Under the pieces are notes generated by a model, which was not told where the DNA came from, searched no databases, and saw only the letters and a program-made list of their open reading frames with translations. The translations under genes and the position numbers were made by a program. Shown here piece after piece: positions 11,157 through 19,624 of a DNA stretch of 64,000 nucleotides (within the stretch, counting starts at the first letter, position 1; every line of letters begins with the position of its first letter). Source of the DNA: Neodontobutis hainanensis (lineage: Eukaryota > Chordata > Actinopteri > Gobiiformes > Odontobutidae); assembly GCA_024349245.1 (NCBI GenBank), contig JALDNG010000093.1, positions 17,501 to 81,500 on the forward strand. Direction: 5' to 3'.

Positions 11157-12215
11157 ATGGACCCAGCAGAACAGGACGCTGTCTCCGCCGCCCTTCAGAT
11201 ACAGAGTGCACAGATTGGGCACCACCGGCGCGCTCTGCAGACCCTTCTGGACGGCCAGCGGACCACCCAGGACCAGATGGTTCAACTGGGCGCCATGGTT
11301 CAGGCGCTCATAGACAGTAGCGCTCCCCGAGTCTCTCCTGAACCTCCCGCTCCACCATCTCCGAGGCGTGAGGAACTGGACCAGCCCCCGAGAGAGGCAC
11401 ATGTGCCGGATCCCTGCCGCTACACAGGTGACATGGGAAAGTGTGGGAGTTTTTTGTTGCAGTGCTCTCTGGTTTTCCGCCTAAGACCTGTTACATATGC
11501 CACCGATGAGACCAGAGTCGCCTACGTTATGGGACTATTACAAGGGAGGGCCCTGGAGTGGGCAACTGCAGTATGGGAGTGTAAGCCCACACTACGGGAC
11601 CACTTCACGCTTTTTGAGAGCGAGCTCCGGAAGGTGTTCGACCATCCGGTGAAAGGCAGAGAGGCGGCCACGAGGCTGATGACGATCCGCCAGGGGAACC
11701 GAAGTGTGGCTGAATTCTCCGTAGACTTCCGGACTCTAGCGGCGGAGGCAGGGTGGAATGACCTGGCGCTGCAAACGGTGTTTCTTCACGCATTATCGGA
11801 CTACCTCCGGGACGAATTAGCCTTGAGGGAGGACCCGGCGGATTTGGACTCCCTCATTTCGACTGCCATACGGCTGGATAACCGGTGGAGGGAGCGAAGA
11901 CGGGAGAGGCAGCCTCGAGCCCCAGCCACCAGAGTCCACGCCACACAGGAGACCGGACCTCCGCGGGTTGCCGCCTTCGCCGGCCCCAGAGTCTACCCTC
12001 CACCAGCACCTCCCTCCGTAGCCGCTCCAGACCCACTCAGCGGGACCGGTCCAGAACCGATGCAGGTAGACCGGGCTGGCCTGACCCCGGCGGAGCGCTC
12101 CCGACGGAGGAAGGAGGGGAGGTGTCTCTATTGCGGTCAGCAGGGCCATTCGATCGCTAACTGCTCAATCCGGCCAAAAGACGAGGCTCACCCGGAGCTA
12201 GGGGTGTCCTGGTGA
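11157..12215 (+). CDS. gag: Gag of the sushi retrotransposon
   Basis: This intact 352-codon frame starts 5 nt after the primer-binding site, with A at -3 and G at +4. Residues 5-53 are predicted helical or coiled coil, and 54-80 are proline-rich. About 90-260 is the Ty3/Gypsy capsid-like domain (FLLQCSLVF, then LLQGRALEWA, LRKVFDHP and SVAEFSVDFRTLA). An arginine-rich stretch precedes a zinc knuckle C-x2-C-x4-H-x4-C at 323-336. The protein would form the particle core and bind the element RNA. The same domain order is found in the domesticated mammalian PEG10/RTL genes derived from sushi elements, but here the LTRs and target duplication show a mobile copy. The stop TGA (12213-12215) overlaps the pol frame, which is at -1. 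Confidence 0.95.
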   Translation: MDPAEQDAVSAALQIQSAQIGHHRRALQTLLDGQRTTQDQMVQLGAMVQALIDSSAPRVSPEPPAPPSPRREELDQPPREAHVPDPCRYTGDMGKCGSFLLQCSLVFRLRPVTYATDETRVAYVMGLLQGRALEWATAVWECKPTLRDHFTLFESELRKVFDHPVKGREAATRLMTIRQGNRSVAEFSVDFRTLAAEAGWNDLALQTVFLHALSDYLRDELALREDPADLDSLISTAIRLDNRWRERRRERQPRAPATRVHATQETGPPRVAAFAGPRVYPPPAPPSVAAPDPLSGTGPEPMQVDRAGLTPAERSRRRKEGRCLYCGQQGHSIANCSIRPKDEAHPELGVSW

Positions 12216-12931
12216 GCCAATCTCATATTCTCAACGCACCCCCGAAACGAATGCTAATCCCCGCAGTGTTGTGTATGGACAATGTGAGCCTCCCGCTGTC
12301 AGCTCTTGTGGACTCAGGGGCGGAAGAAAACTTTATTGACACTAATCTGGCTCGCCAAGCCGGTATCCAGACGGAACCCCTCAAAACGCCACTTCTCGCT
12401 AATGCCGTGGACGGGAGACCATTGGCTCAAGTGACACATCGCACTGTACCCGTCACTTTGGTGCTGTCAGGCAACCACCAGGAGGTGCTCAATTTCAACC
12501 TGATCCAGGCACCGCAGACCCCGCTGATTTTGGGATATCCCTGGCTAATGACGCACAACCCCCAATTTGACTGGGCCAGCGGCGGAGTTGTGGGTTGGAG
12601 CCCTCACTGCCACGCGGCTTGTTTGCAGTCCGCCTTATCCCCTGTCAGGGCTCCGGCCTCCCCTTCAGAACCGCCGGACCTGTCGAGCGTCCCGACGGAC
12701 TACCACCACCTCCGTGAGGTATTCAGTAAGGCTCAGGCCCAATCTCTTCCTCCTCATCGGCCGTATGACTGCGCCATCAACCTTCTCCCCGGGACTACTT
12801 TGCCCACTAGACGTCTCTACAACCTCTCACGCCCGGAGAGAGAGGCCATGGAGACCTACATCACAGAGTCGCTGGCCACAGGCACTATCCGACCGTCCTC
12901 CTCTCCCGTCGGGGCGGGGTTCTTTTTGTAA
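12161..12931 (+). pseudogene. pol: Pol segment 1: aspartic protease and start of reverse transcriptase
   Basis: The pol frame opens at 12161 after a stop at 12158 and overlaps the end of gag by about 55 nt in the -1 frame. It has no ATG near its start; the first codon past the gag stop region is GTG. The retropepsin active site reads ALVDSGAEENFID, with the catalytic Asp codon at 12311-12313. A linker and the start of the RT domain follow (about 12700-12920). The frame ends at TAA 12929-12931, directly after a run of five T. Homology continues in another frame, so this stop reflects a frameshift within about 12915-12945. A gag-pol fusion would need a -1 shift in the overlap; I see no classic X-XXY-YYZ slippery heptamer there. 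Confidence 0.9.
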
Positions 12932-13526
12932 CGAAAAGGACAAGACCCTCCGCCCATGTATTGATTATCGTGGTCTGAATGACATCACTGTAAAAAATAA
13001 GTACCCGCTTCCACTCATCGATTCAGCGTTCCAGCCTCTGCATCAGGCAACCATCTTCACTAAGCTCGATTTACGAAGCGCCTACCATCTCATCCGGATC
13101 AGAGAGGGCGATGAGTGGAAGACGGCGTTCAACACTCCCTTGGGCCACTTCGAGTACCTGGTCATGCCTTTTGGCCTCACTAACGCCCCGGCCGTGTTCC
13201 AGTCCATGGTCAACGATGTCCTTCGAGACTTCATCCACCGCTTCGTCTTCGTCTACATAGACGACATTTTGATTTTCTCCCGCACTCCGGAGGAGCACAC
13301 GCAGCATGTGCGACAGGTGCTCCAGCGACTCCTGGAAAACAAGCTCTTCGTCAAGGCTGAGAAGTGTGAGTTCCACCAGCCCTCCGTCAGCTTCCTCGGT
13401 TACATCATTGGCAAGGGCCATGTGAGGCCGGATCCCATCAAAATCCAGGCAGTAACGGAGTGGCCCACGCCCCGAAATCTGAAGGAGCTCCAACGTTTTC
13501 TTGGATTCGCCAACTTCTACCGGTGA
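12932..13526 (+). pseudogene. pol: Pol segment 2: reverse transcriptase catalytic core
   Basis: This segment continues the polymerase in the +1 frame relative to segment 1. It carries the Ty3/Gypsy RT landmarks in order: LRPCIDYRGLN, NKYPLPLI, FTKLDLRSAYHLIRI, TPLGHFEYLVMPFGL, and the catalytic YIDD at 13254-13265, then GYIIG and the LQRFLGFANFYR connection. The frame is closed by TGA at 13524-13526, directly after FANFYR. Homology continues in the same frame on the other side, so this is a nonsense change rather than a real end. Apart from the break on each side, the catalytic residues look intact. Confidence 0.93.
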
Positions 13527-15173
13527 TTCATCCGGAACTACAGCTCGGTGGTGGTTCCGTTAACCCGATTAACCTCCTCCAAGGTTCCCTTCATCTGGTC
13601 CCCGGAGGCTGAGAGTGCGCTGCAGCAACTAAAGAGGCGGTTCACCTCGGCTCCCATCCTCATCCACCCAGACCCCACCCGCCAGTTTGTGGTGGAGGTG
13701 GACGCCTCGGATGAGGGGGTAGGCGCCGTACTATCACAGCGGGCACCAACAGACCAGAAACTCCACCCCTGTGCTTTCTTTTCTCGGCGGCTCTCTCCTG
13801 CAGAGCGTAACTACGCGATTGGGGACCGCGAGTTATTGGCCGTCAAGTTGGCCTTGGAGGAGTGGCGACACCATTTGGAGGGGGCAGAACTTCCATTCAT
13901 CGTCTGGACCGACCACAAAAATCTGGCATATATTAGAACCGCTAAACGCCTAAACTCCCGACAGGCCCGTTGGGCACTTTTCTTTGACCGTTTCTCGTTC
14001 ACCCTCTCCTACCGTCCGGGCTCCCGGAATGCTAAGCCGGACGCTCTCTCCCGCCAGTTTATGCCCACGGAAAAACTGGACTCAAACGACACCATACTTC
14101 CCCCTTCCTGTGTGGTGGCCCCTGTTACCTGGGAGATCGAGTCCGTAGTGAGGGAGGCGCAGCGGGGAGAGCCTGACCATGGTACTGGGCCGGTCAATCG
14201 GTTGTTTGTTCCCCAGGCGGCTCGCTCACAGGTGCTCCAGTGGGGACACACCTCCCGTTTTGCATGTCATCCCGGCGGAAGACGCACGCTGATCCTCCTT
14301 CAACGACATTTCTGGTGGCCCGGCATGGAGGGGGACGTCAAGGAGTTCGTGGCTGCCTGCACCATCTGCGCTCGAGGTAAAACCTCGAACCGACCTCCGG
14401 CAGGTCAACTGCGTCCCCTTCCCGTGCCAAGTCGGCCCTGGTCACACATCGCTATAGACTTTGTTTCCGGTCTACCCATCTCACAAGGCAACACGGTCAT
14501 CCTAACCATCATCGACCGTTTCTCTAAGGCGGTTCACTTTGTGGGTCTCCCCAAGCTACCCACGGCCTTGGAAACCGCGGAGATCATGGTGAACCATGTT
14601 TTCCGGATCCACGGGATTCCCCTGGATATTGTGTCGGACCGGGGTCCCCAGTTTGTCTCTCAGGTATGGAGAGCATTTTGCAAGGCTCTAGGCGCGGGAG
14701 TCAGCCTGTCCTCCGGGTTAAATCCCCAGACTAACGGCCAATGTGAGAGGGCAAATCAGGCTCTGGAGGCGGCCCTGCGGTGTGTGGCAGCACAAGAGCC
14801 GAACAGCTGGAGTACCTGCTTGACGTGGATCGAGTACGCTCACAACTCCCTCGCATCCGCAGCTACAGGAAAATCTCCCTTCGAATGTGCCCTAGGATAC
14901 ATACCCCCCATGTTTCCGGAGCAGGAACGGGAGATAGCGGTACCATCAGTGGCAGACCATATCCGCCGTTGCAGGGCCGTCTGGGTCTCAACTCGTGAGG
15001 CCTTACTCCGGTCAGTGGACCGTAACCGCCAGTTAGCTGACAAACACAGGTCACCTACTCCCAAGTATCTCCCGGGACAGATGGTGTGGCTCGCTGCAAA
15101 GGACATCCCACTCCAAACGGAGTCCAAGAAGCTTGCGCCACGTTACATCGATCCATTCCGGATTAAAAAATGA
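13527..15173 (+). pseudogene. pol: Pol segment 3: RNase H and integrase
   Basis: This segment is in the same frame as segment 2, with no in-frame ATG until 13548. RNase H residues are visible as VDASDEG, DREL and WTDH (Asp52, Glu95 and Asp122 counted from 13548). The integrase follows with a zinc-binding H-H-C-C module (His234, His241, Cys271, Cys274) and a DD35E triad: Asp304 (AIDF), Asp364 (SDRG) and Glu400 (NGQCER). The GPF/Y-like end is reached near 15150. The frame is closed by TGA at 15171-15173, but homology runs on in the same frame. All catalytic residues of both domains look intact. Confidence 0.93.
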
Positions 15174-15518
15174 ATCAACCCCACGGTAGTGCGACTGGAG
15201 CTCCCTGCCTCTTTAAAGATCCACCCGAGCTTCCATGTCTCTCAGATCAAGCCAGTCTCCACCAGTCCTCTGTGCCCTCCCACCGATCCCCCTCCTCCGG
15301 CCCAGGTCATTGATGGCGCACCAGCCTTTACGGTCCGCCGCATTCTGGACGTCCGGCCCCGTGGACGTGGATTTCAATTTCTGGTAGACTGGGAGGGGTA
15401 TGGTCCAGAGGAACGGTCCTGGTTGTCCCGCTCACTTATCCTGGACCCCGACCTGATCCGGGAATTCTACCAGAGGCACCCCGATAAACCTGGCAGTCCG
15501 CCCGGTGGCGTCCATTAG
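15174..15518 (+). pseudogene. pol: Pol segment 4: C-terminal chromodomain
   Basis: The same frame continues after the TGA, first through the end of the integrase tail (LKIHPSFHVSQIKPV) and then a proline-rich linker. The chromodomain lies at about 15325-15485 and shows VRRILDVRPRG, FLVDWEGYGPEERSW and IREFYQRHP. A chromodomain at the integrase C-terminus defines chromoviruses and is thought to steer integration toward particular chromatin. The normal stop TAG (15516-15518) overlaps the polypurine tract. Confidence 0.92.
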
Positions 15519-15525
15519 GGGGGGG
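15517..15525 (+). promoter_or_regulatory. Polypurine tract of the sushi element
   Basis: AGGGGGGGG lies three bases upstream of the 3' LTR, where the plus-strand primer for reverse transcription is made. It shares two bases with the pol stop codon. Confidence 0.9.
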
Positions 15526-15528
15526 TAC

Positions 15529-16022
15529 TGTCAGGATCTGTGTTTGTCTGTCTGTGTGTCTCCCCCTCCCCTCTGTGTTCTCCTCTCTCCTCAGCTGGGC
15601 AGGGCAGTCGGCACACCTGCAACCACTCACACCTCATCAACCTCTGCTTAAAAGAACCGGTCTTTCATTCACTCAGCGCCAGTTCGTTGTCAACACTACT
15701 CTAGTTAGTGAAGACGTTGTGCTCCTTGTATTTTGTATCTGCATGTTTCGTTGTACTTTGAGACGTGACTTACCTGTCGTATTGTGCTCAGGTGCCACTG
15801 CAAGCTCCAGCCCGGATTCAGCTTTACCTGCTCTTCTCAAGCCTCCTCGTTTACTCCACTGGCGTCTCTCCGTAAGCTACCTTCCCGGACATCAGATCAA
15901 CTCACCTCCACTCCACGTCGGACAGTTCTCCGAGCCACCTTTTGTTGTTGTGACCAATAAACCTGATTTACATCCGTACTAGTTCTGCGTTTGGGTCCTG
16001 CTTCTCATTCCCCCCCGTGACA
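15529..16022 (+). repeat. 3' LTR of the sushi element
   Basis: This is the second 494-bp copy, without a visible difference from the 5' LTR. Its polyadenylation signal AATAAA is at 15956-15961. It follows the polypurine tract after three bases. Confidence 0.97.
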
Positions 16023-16027
16023 AATAG
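16023..16027. repeat. Right target-site duplication AATAG of the sushi element
   Basis: This perfect copy of the 5 bp at 10641-10645 is the length expected for a Ty3/Gypsy integrase. Confidence 0.97.
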
Positions 16028-16190
16028 AGGACAACAATACTGAAATTCATTGAAGTTGACAAAATTACATTCAGGGCAGGACATTCCAGTTTGGTCTTCA
16101 GCTTGACTAAGTGACACTTAATTTTGTCATTGATGTAAATCAGAACACCTCCCCCCTTGCCTGAAATTATATTATTATTATTATTCTATC
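16028..16190 (-). pseudogene. LINE fragment, N-terminal part of the endonuclease domain
   Basis: On the minus strand this reads SGKGGGVLIYINDKIKC, then LECPALNVIL and MNFSIVVLY. This is the glycine-rich and beta-strand part of an APE-type endonuclease of a non-LTR retrotransposon. It continues across the sushi insertion into 10258-10640. The upstream end (near 16190) runs into an ATT repeat and cannot be followed. Confidence 0.75.
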
Positions 16191-18016
16191 ACCTGAGTTT
16201 ACTTGAGCATGTGTATCTTTTAAAAACTGTTTCATAGTTTCGAGGACCACATGCCTGCAGAACTAGCCTTATCAGAATGTAGTGTGACGGTTTGTTGTGG
16301 ATAGATTTAATATAGTTTTTTTTTCTACAGCAGCGCTTTAAAAATTCAAAGCATTACTTTGGCCACGGCCTGAATCATGTTGTTTGTTTGTGGAACAGTT
16401 TTGTCCTTCATAGAATATTCAGCCTGTTGTCTCCGGAAACATCTGCATCATGTTTTATGATTAGAAGCTAAATCCGCAGTATTTACTGGGCTGAACGTAC
16501 AAGTTTAAACTGTGTCACCTCCGGGCAGACAGAGGCAGGGATTATAGCTGCTTCTCCAACTGCAGCAGAAGCAGGCTGAATAAGCAGAGAGTGATGTAAC
16601 ACAGGTCACAGCACAGAGACTCAGAGGTGCCACGGCTTAATGCGACGCAACAAACTACTTCACAGCACTGGGTTTGGGAAGCAGTTTATGTAGTTACAGC
16701 TTTAGAATCATTATATCATCAGGATATTCTCTAACCATCATTTATATGAGTATTATTTGTATCCTAATAAAAGATTAACTTAATAAGAAGCCCAGATGGT
16801 TACATTTCAATCACTGTCTTTGAAAATCTTTCAAAGACAGTGTTTATACTTTTGGGGAAATCCCAGCGAGTATCTTGGCATCGTTTCTCGTGTCGGATGC
16901 CCTTCCTGACACTAGCCTCTCCATTTTTCCCTCCGAGATGAAAGCACATAAACACAACATGACTGCAGCATCAAGCTTGGCAAAAAGTGTACATTGTGTT
17001 TTCTCATTTTTATTATAGCTAAAATGATTTTTCTCACAAATACCTGCTAACCGTAACCCCCTCTAAATTTATATTTCTTATTGTAATACCTGCATGTGAA
17101 GACACAAAAATAAACAGCTTCATTTGTATATTGGTTTGTTCCATGTACATGACTAGCCTCCTACAACCCATAATAAACATGTTTAACCATTCTAAACTAT
17201 GTTGTGGTGAGATGAACCATCCTGGTATCCAGCCGCTCGTTACCGCTTGACTTTTACTCACGTCCTGTAAACAAACCTCCGTGGAGAATGTGGATCCGTC
17301 AGGTTGTGTTGCAGCAATCACCATGTGCTTTTATTGAAATGATAAATATCTCTTAATGAACTGTTGATCACAGCTGCACTAACCATCACACTTCTGTCTG
17401 TTCTTTGGGGATATTGTGACACATTCCTAGTCAGCCCAGTATTTTACCAACCTTTTTGCTCATGTTAGACTTTCTGAAAAGACCAGTGACTTCCAAAACA
17501 TGTCTGGGTCATGCCTTTTTTGCAGTAAAAGTACTTTACAAATACTAATACACAATAATAAAACACATTCAAATGCAAGGTCTAACCTGCATACGGTTGT
17601 GATTAGTTGGTAACCCATGAGTGAGATGGGTCATTATGTTCTGGACCTCAGCGCTTTGGCGCAGCCACCCTTTACTTTATGTTGGTAAGGTTGTATAGAC
17701 TTTATGACTGCGGCTTCAATAAAGTTCTGCATCACTTCTACTGCTCCAGGGGGGAAGTATAAGACCTGGTTTGTGAGGTGTTTTACATGCGTTTCGGCCT
17801 CCTCTCAGCTCCACAGCACCAGATTGTGACTAGCTACTAACATCATCCCTTATTCTTGCATGGTGTGCTCCAGTCACAGCTTGATACTCAGTATACTGGA
17901 TTTGAAGATGATACGTTGAATTATGCAGCTGCAGACATCAACTAAAGATTGTTTTTATTTGGCATGTAAAGTCCACTACTCTTTCAATAAATGTGTAATA
18001 AAGGTGAGGTGTAACT
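16191..18016. other. Intronic DNA beyond the LINE, with one hairpin
   Basis: This stretch is AT-rich and contains the 14-bp hairpin at 16812-16842. No coding or mobile-element text was recognised. Confidence 0.5.
16812..16842. repeat. Perfect 14-bp hairpin
   Basis: CACTGTCTTTGAAA at 16812-16825 and its exact complement at 16829-16842 are separated by 3 nt. Confidence 0.9.
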
Positions 18017-18360
18017 AAGTAATTTATTTATATAGCACCTTTCTCAGATAATTATCACAAAGTGCTTTACAACAGTGTTTTTACATGAAGTTTCCACTCA
18101 CCCCATTTACACACATTCACTCCTGGGGCAGACAGAGAGGGGGGTAGCCACACAACCGGCACTCACAACCTTCTCCTACCACCACCAAACACACCTCCAC
18201 AGTCACACACATTCACACACCAGTGCTATGGACACTGGAGGCAAGGTGGGTTAAGTGTCTTGCCCAAGGACACAGCGACAGTATGAACTGTGGGGCGAGC
18301 GGGAATCGAACCTACTACCTTCCAGTTGAAGGATGGCCACTCTACCACTGCCGCCCCACA
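18017..18360 (-). mobile_element. SINE family 1, near-complete copy
   Basis: Read on the minus strand, the head starts GTGGGGCGGCAGTGGTAGAG and has a B-box GGTTCGATTCCC (complement of 18301-18312), as in a tRNA gene. The conserved body GTGTCCTTGGGCAAGACACT and TTAACCCACCTTGCCTCCAG follows. The 3' end carries AAGCACTTTGTGATAATTAT and a TATATAAATAAATTA tail. Four other copies occur in the window. Confidence 0.75.
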
Positions 18361-19230
18361 GTATTACACTAATGCCATATCATTTCAAACTAAGTGACAG
18401 ATAACCCTACAGCTTGATTGGCCTCACAACAGTCACACTTCCATAAAAAAGAAGTCATTTTGATATAAGATATATCACAAAAAGAAAAATGCTAATTCGG
18501 TAAGTATTATATACCCTTACATTAGTTGCTTTTACATTTCTGTATTCAGCAAAGGAATACTTGTCCCTTCTCGACGTACTGCACAAATCTGCAGTAAACA
18601 GATGGGTCTCTGAAAACAGAAACGTTCAGCAGCGTGAAATGAATGTTTGCTCTGTCAGACTTGAAATAAATAAACTTAAAAAAAAAAAAAAAATGTTTTT
18701 TATTCTTCTCTGTTTGGAAGTTTCCAAACTCAGGTAAATTCATCTTGTATTATGAAAAAAATGCTAACATCTTTTGCTAACACTGGAAAATGTGGCACTA
18801 AATAATTCTCTGTTTGTGCTTTCCTGCTGGCTTTGGCATATCCTCTTTTCATGACGTCCTTGCTTCATTTACCAATTTAGTGTTTGTGAACCAATCTTCA
18901 GAACAAGTTTTACCGGTCCAAATCTCTTCTTTGCAATCGTCACTTGCCGGTTTATTTGTCCAACTCATTCTGGTTTATCTTAATTGAAAAAAAATCCCTC
19001 TAACTGTGCCTCCACTGCTTTACGCCAACACCTCTATGAGTTTGAACTTAATCTACGGCTCGACATGTTTGCATGTTTAAGCTCTTAACCTCAGATCTCT
19101 GGTAATGATCTTAAGTTGGTCTCACGCTGACATGGCTTTGTTAATAACCTTATCTCAGAACTCTCTGGTTATAGGAAGCAGCTAACACCTGAATGGACGA
19201 ACTGACAATAAACACTTAATATAATTTTTT

Positions 19231-19624
19231 TATTCATTCATTTATCTTCTACCGCTTTGTCCCATTAGGGGTCGCAGGTGACTGGAGCCTATCCCAGCAG
19301 CTTTGGGCCTGAGGCGGGGTACACCCTGGACAGTGGCCAGTTAGTCACAGGGCTGAAATTTAGAGACAAACATTGACAGACAACCATTCACTCTCACATT
19401 CATTCACTTGGGACACTTTAGAGTTGCCAATTAACCTGTACATGCATGTCTTTGGACGGTGGGAGGAAGCCGGAGTACCTGGAGAGAACCCACAGTAACA
19501 CGTGGAGGACATGGAGACTCCTCACAGAAAGACCGGAGTCGGCCGAGAATATTTGAGCCAGCTGGGTTTTGAACTCACAACCTTCTTGCTGTAAGGCAGG
19601 ACTGCTAACCACTCTGCCACGTGC
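19231..19624 (-). mobile_element. SINE family 2, full-length copy (minus strand)
   Basis: Read on the minus strand: the head GCACGTGGCAGAGTGGTTAG is followed by B-box-like GTGAGTTCAAAACCC, then TCTGTGAGGAGTCTCCATGT, TGTACAGGTTAATTGGCAAC, CAGGGTGTACCCCGCCTCAG, and a tail GGGACAAAGCGGTAGAAGAT with AATGAATGAATA. It is about 394 bp and very similar to the plus-strand copy at 53.75 kb. Confidence 0.75.

Larger units (their letters stand above)
10646..16022 (+). mobile_element. Complete Tf1/sushi-group (chromovirus) Ty3/Gypsy LTR retrotransposon, 5.4 kb
   Basis: The element has two 494-bp LTRs starting TGTCA and ending TGACA, and is flanked by a 5-bp AATAG duplication. Between the LTRs are, in order: primer-binding site, gag with a CCHC knuckle, and pol with protease, reverse transcriptase, RNase H, integrase and a C-terminal chromodomain, then a G-rich polypurine tract. 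This order and the terminal chromodomain are those of chromoviruses; in fish these are the sushi elements. The base composition (GC-rich, codon-biased) differs sharply from the surrounding AT-rich intron. The two LTRs read as identical, so insertion was recent. gag is open, but pol carries one net frameshift and two in-frame TGA codons, so this copy could only move with proteins supplied in trans. It sits inside the endonuclease region of an older minus-strand LINE. Confidence 0.98.

Noticed and set aside
11157..12215. gag as a domesticated PEG10/RTL-like host gene
   Set aside because: It lies between identical LTRs with a perfect target duplication and a pol remnant, so it is a recent mobile copy and not an exapted gene.
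18301..18360. tRNA gene
   Set aside because: The B-box and head are tRNA-like, but they continue directly into a SINE body shared with other copies, and the cloverleaf is not complete.
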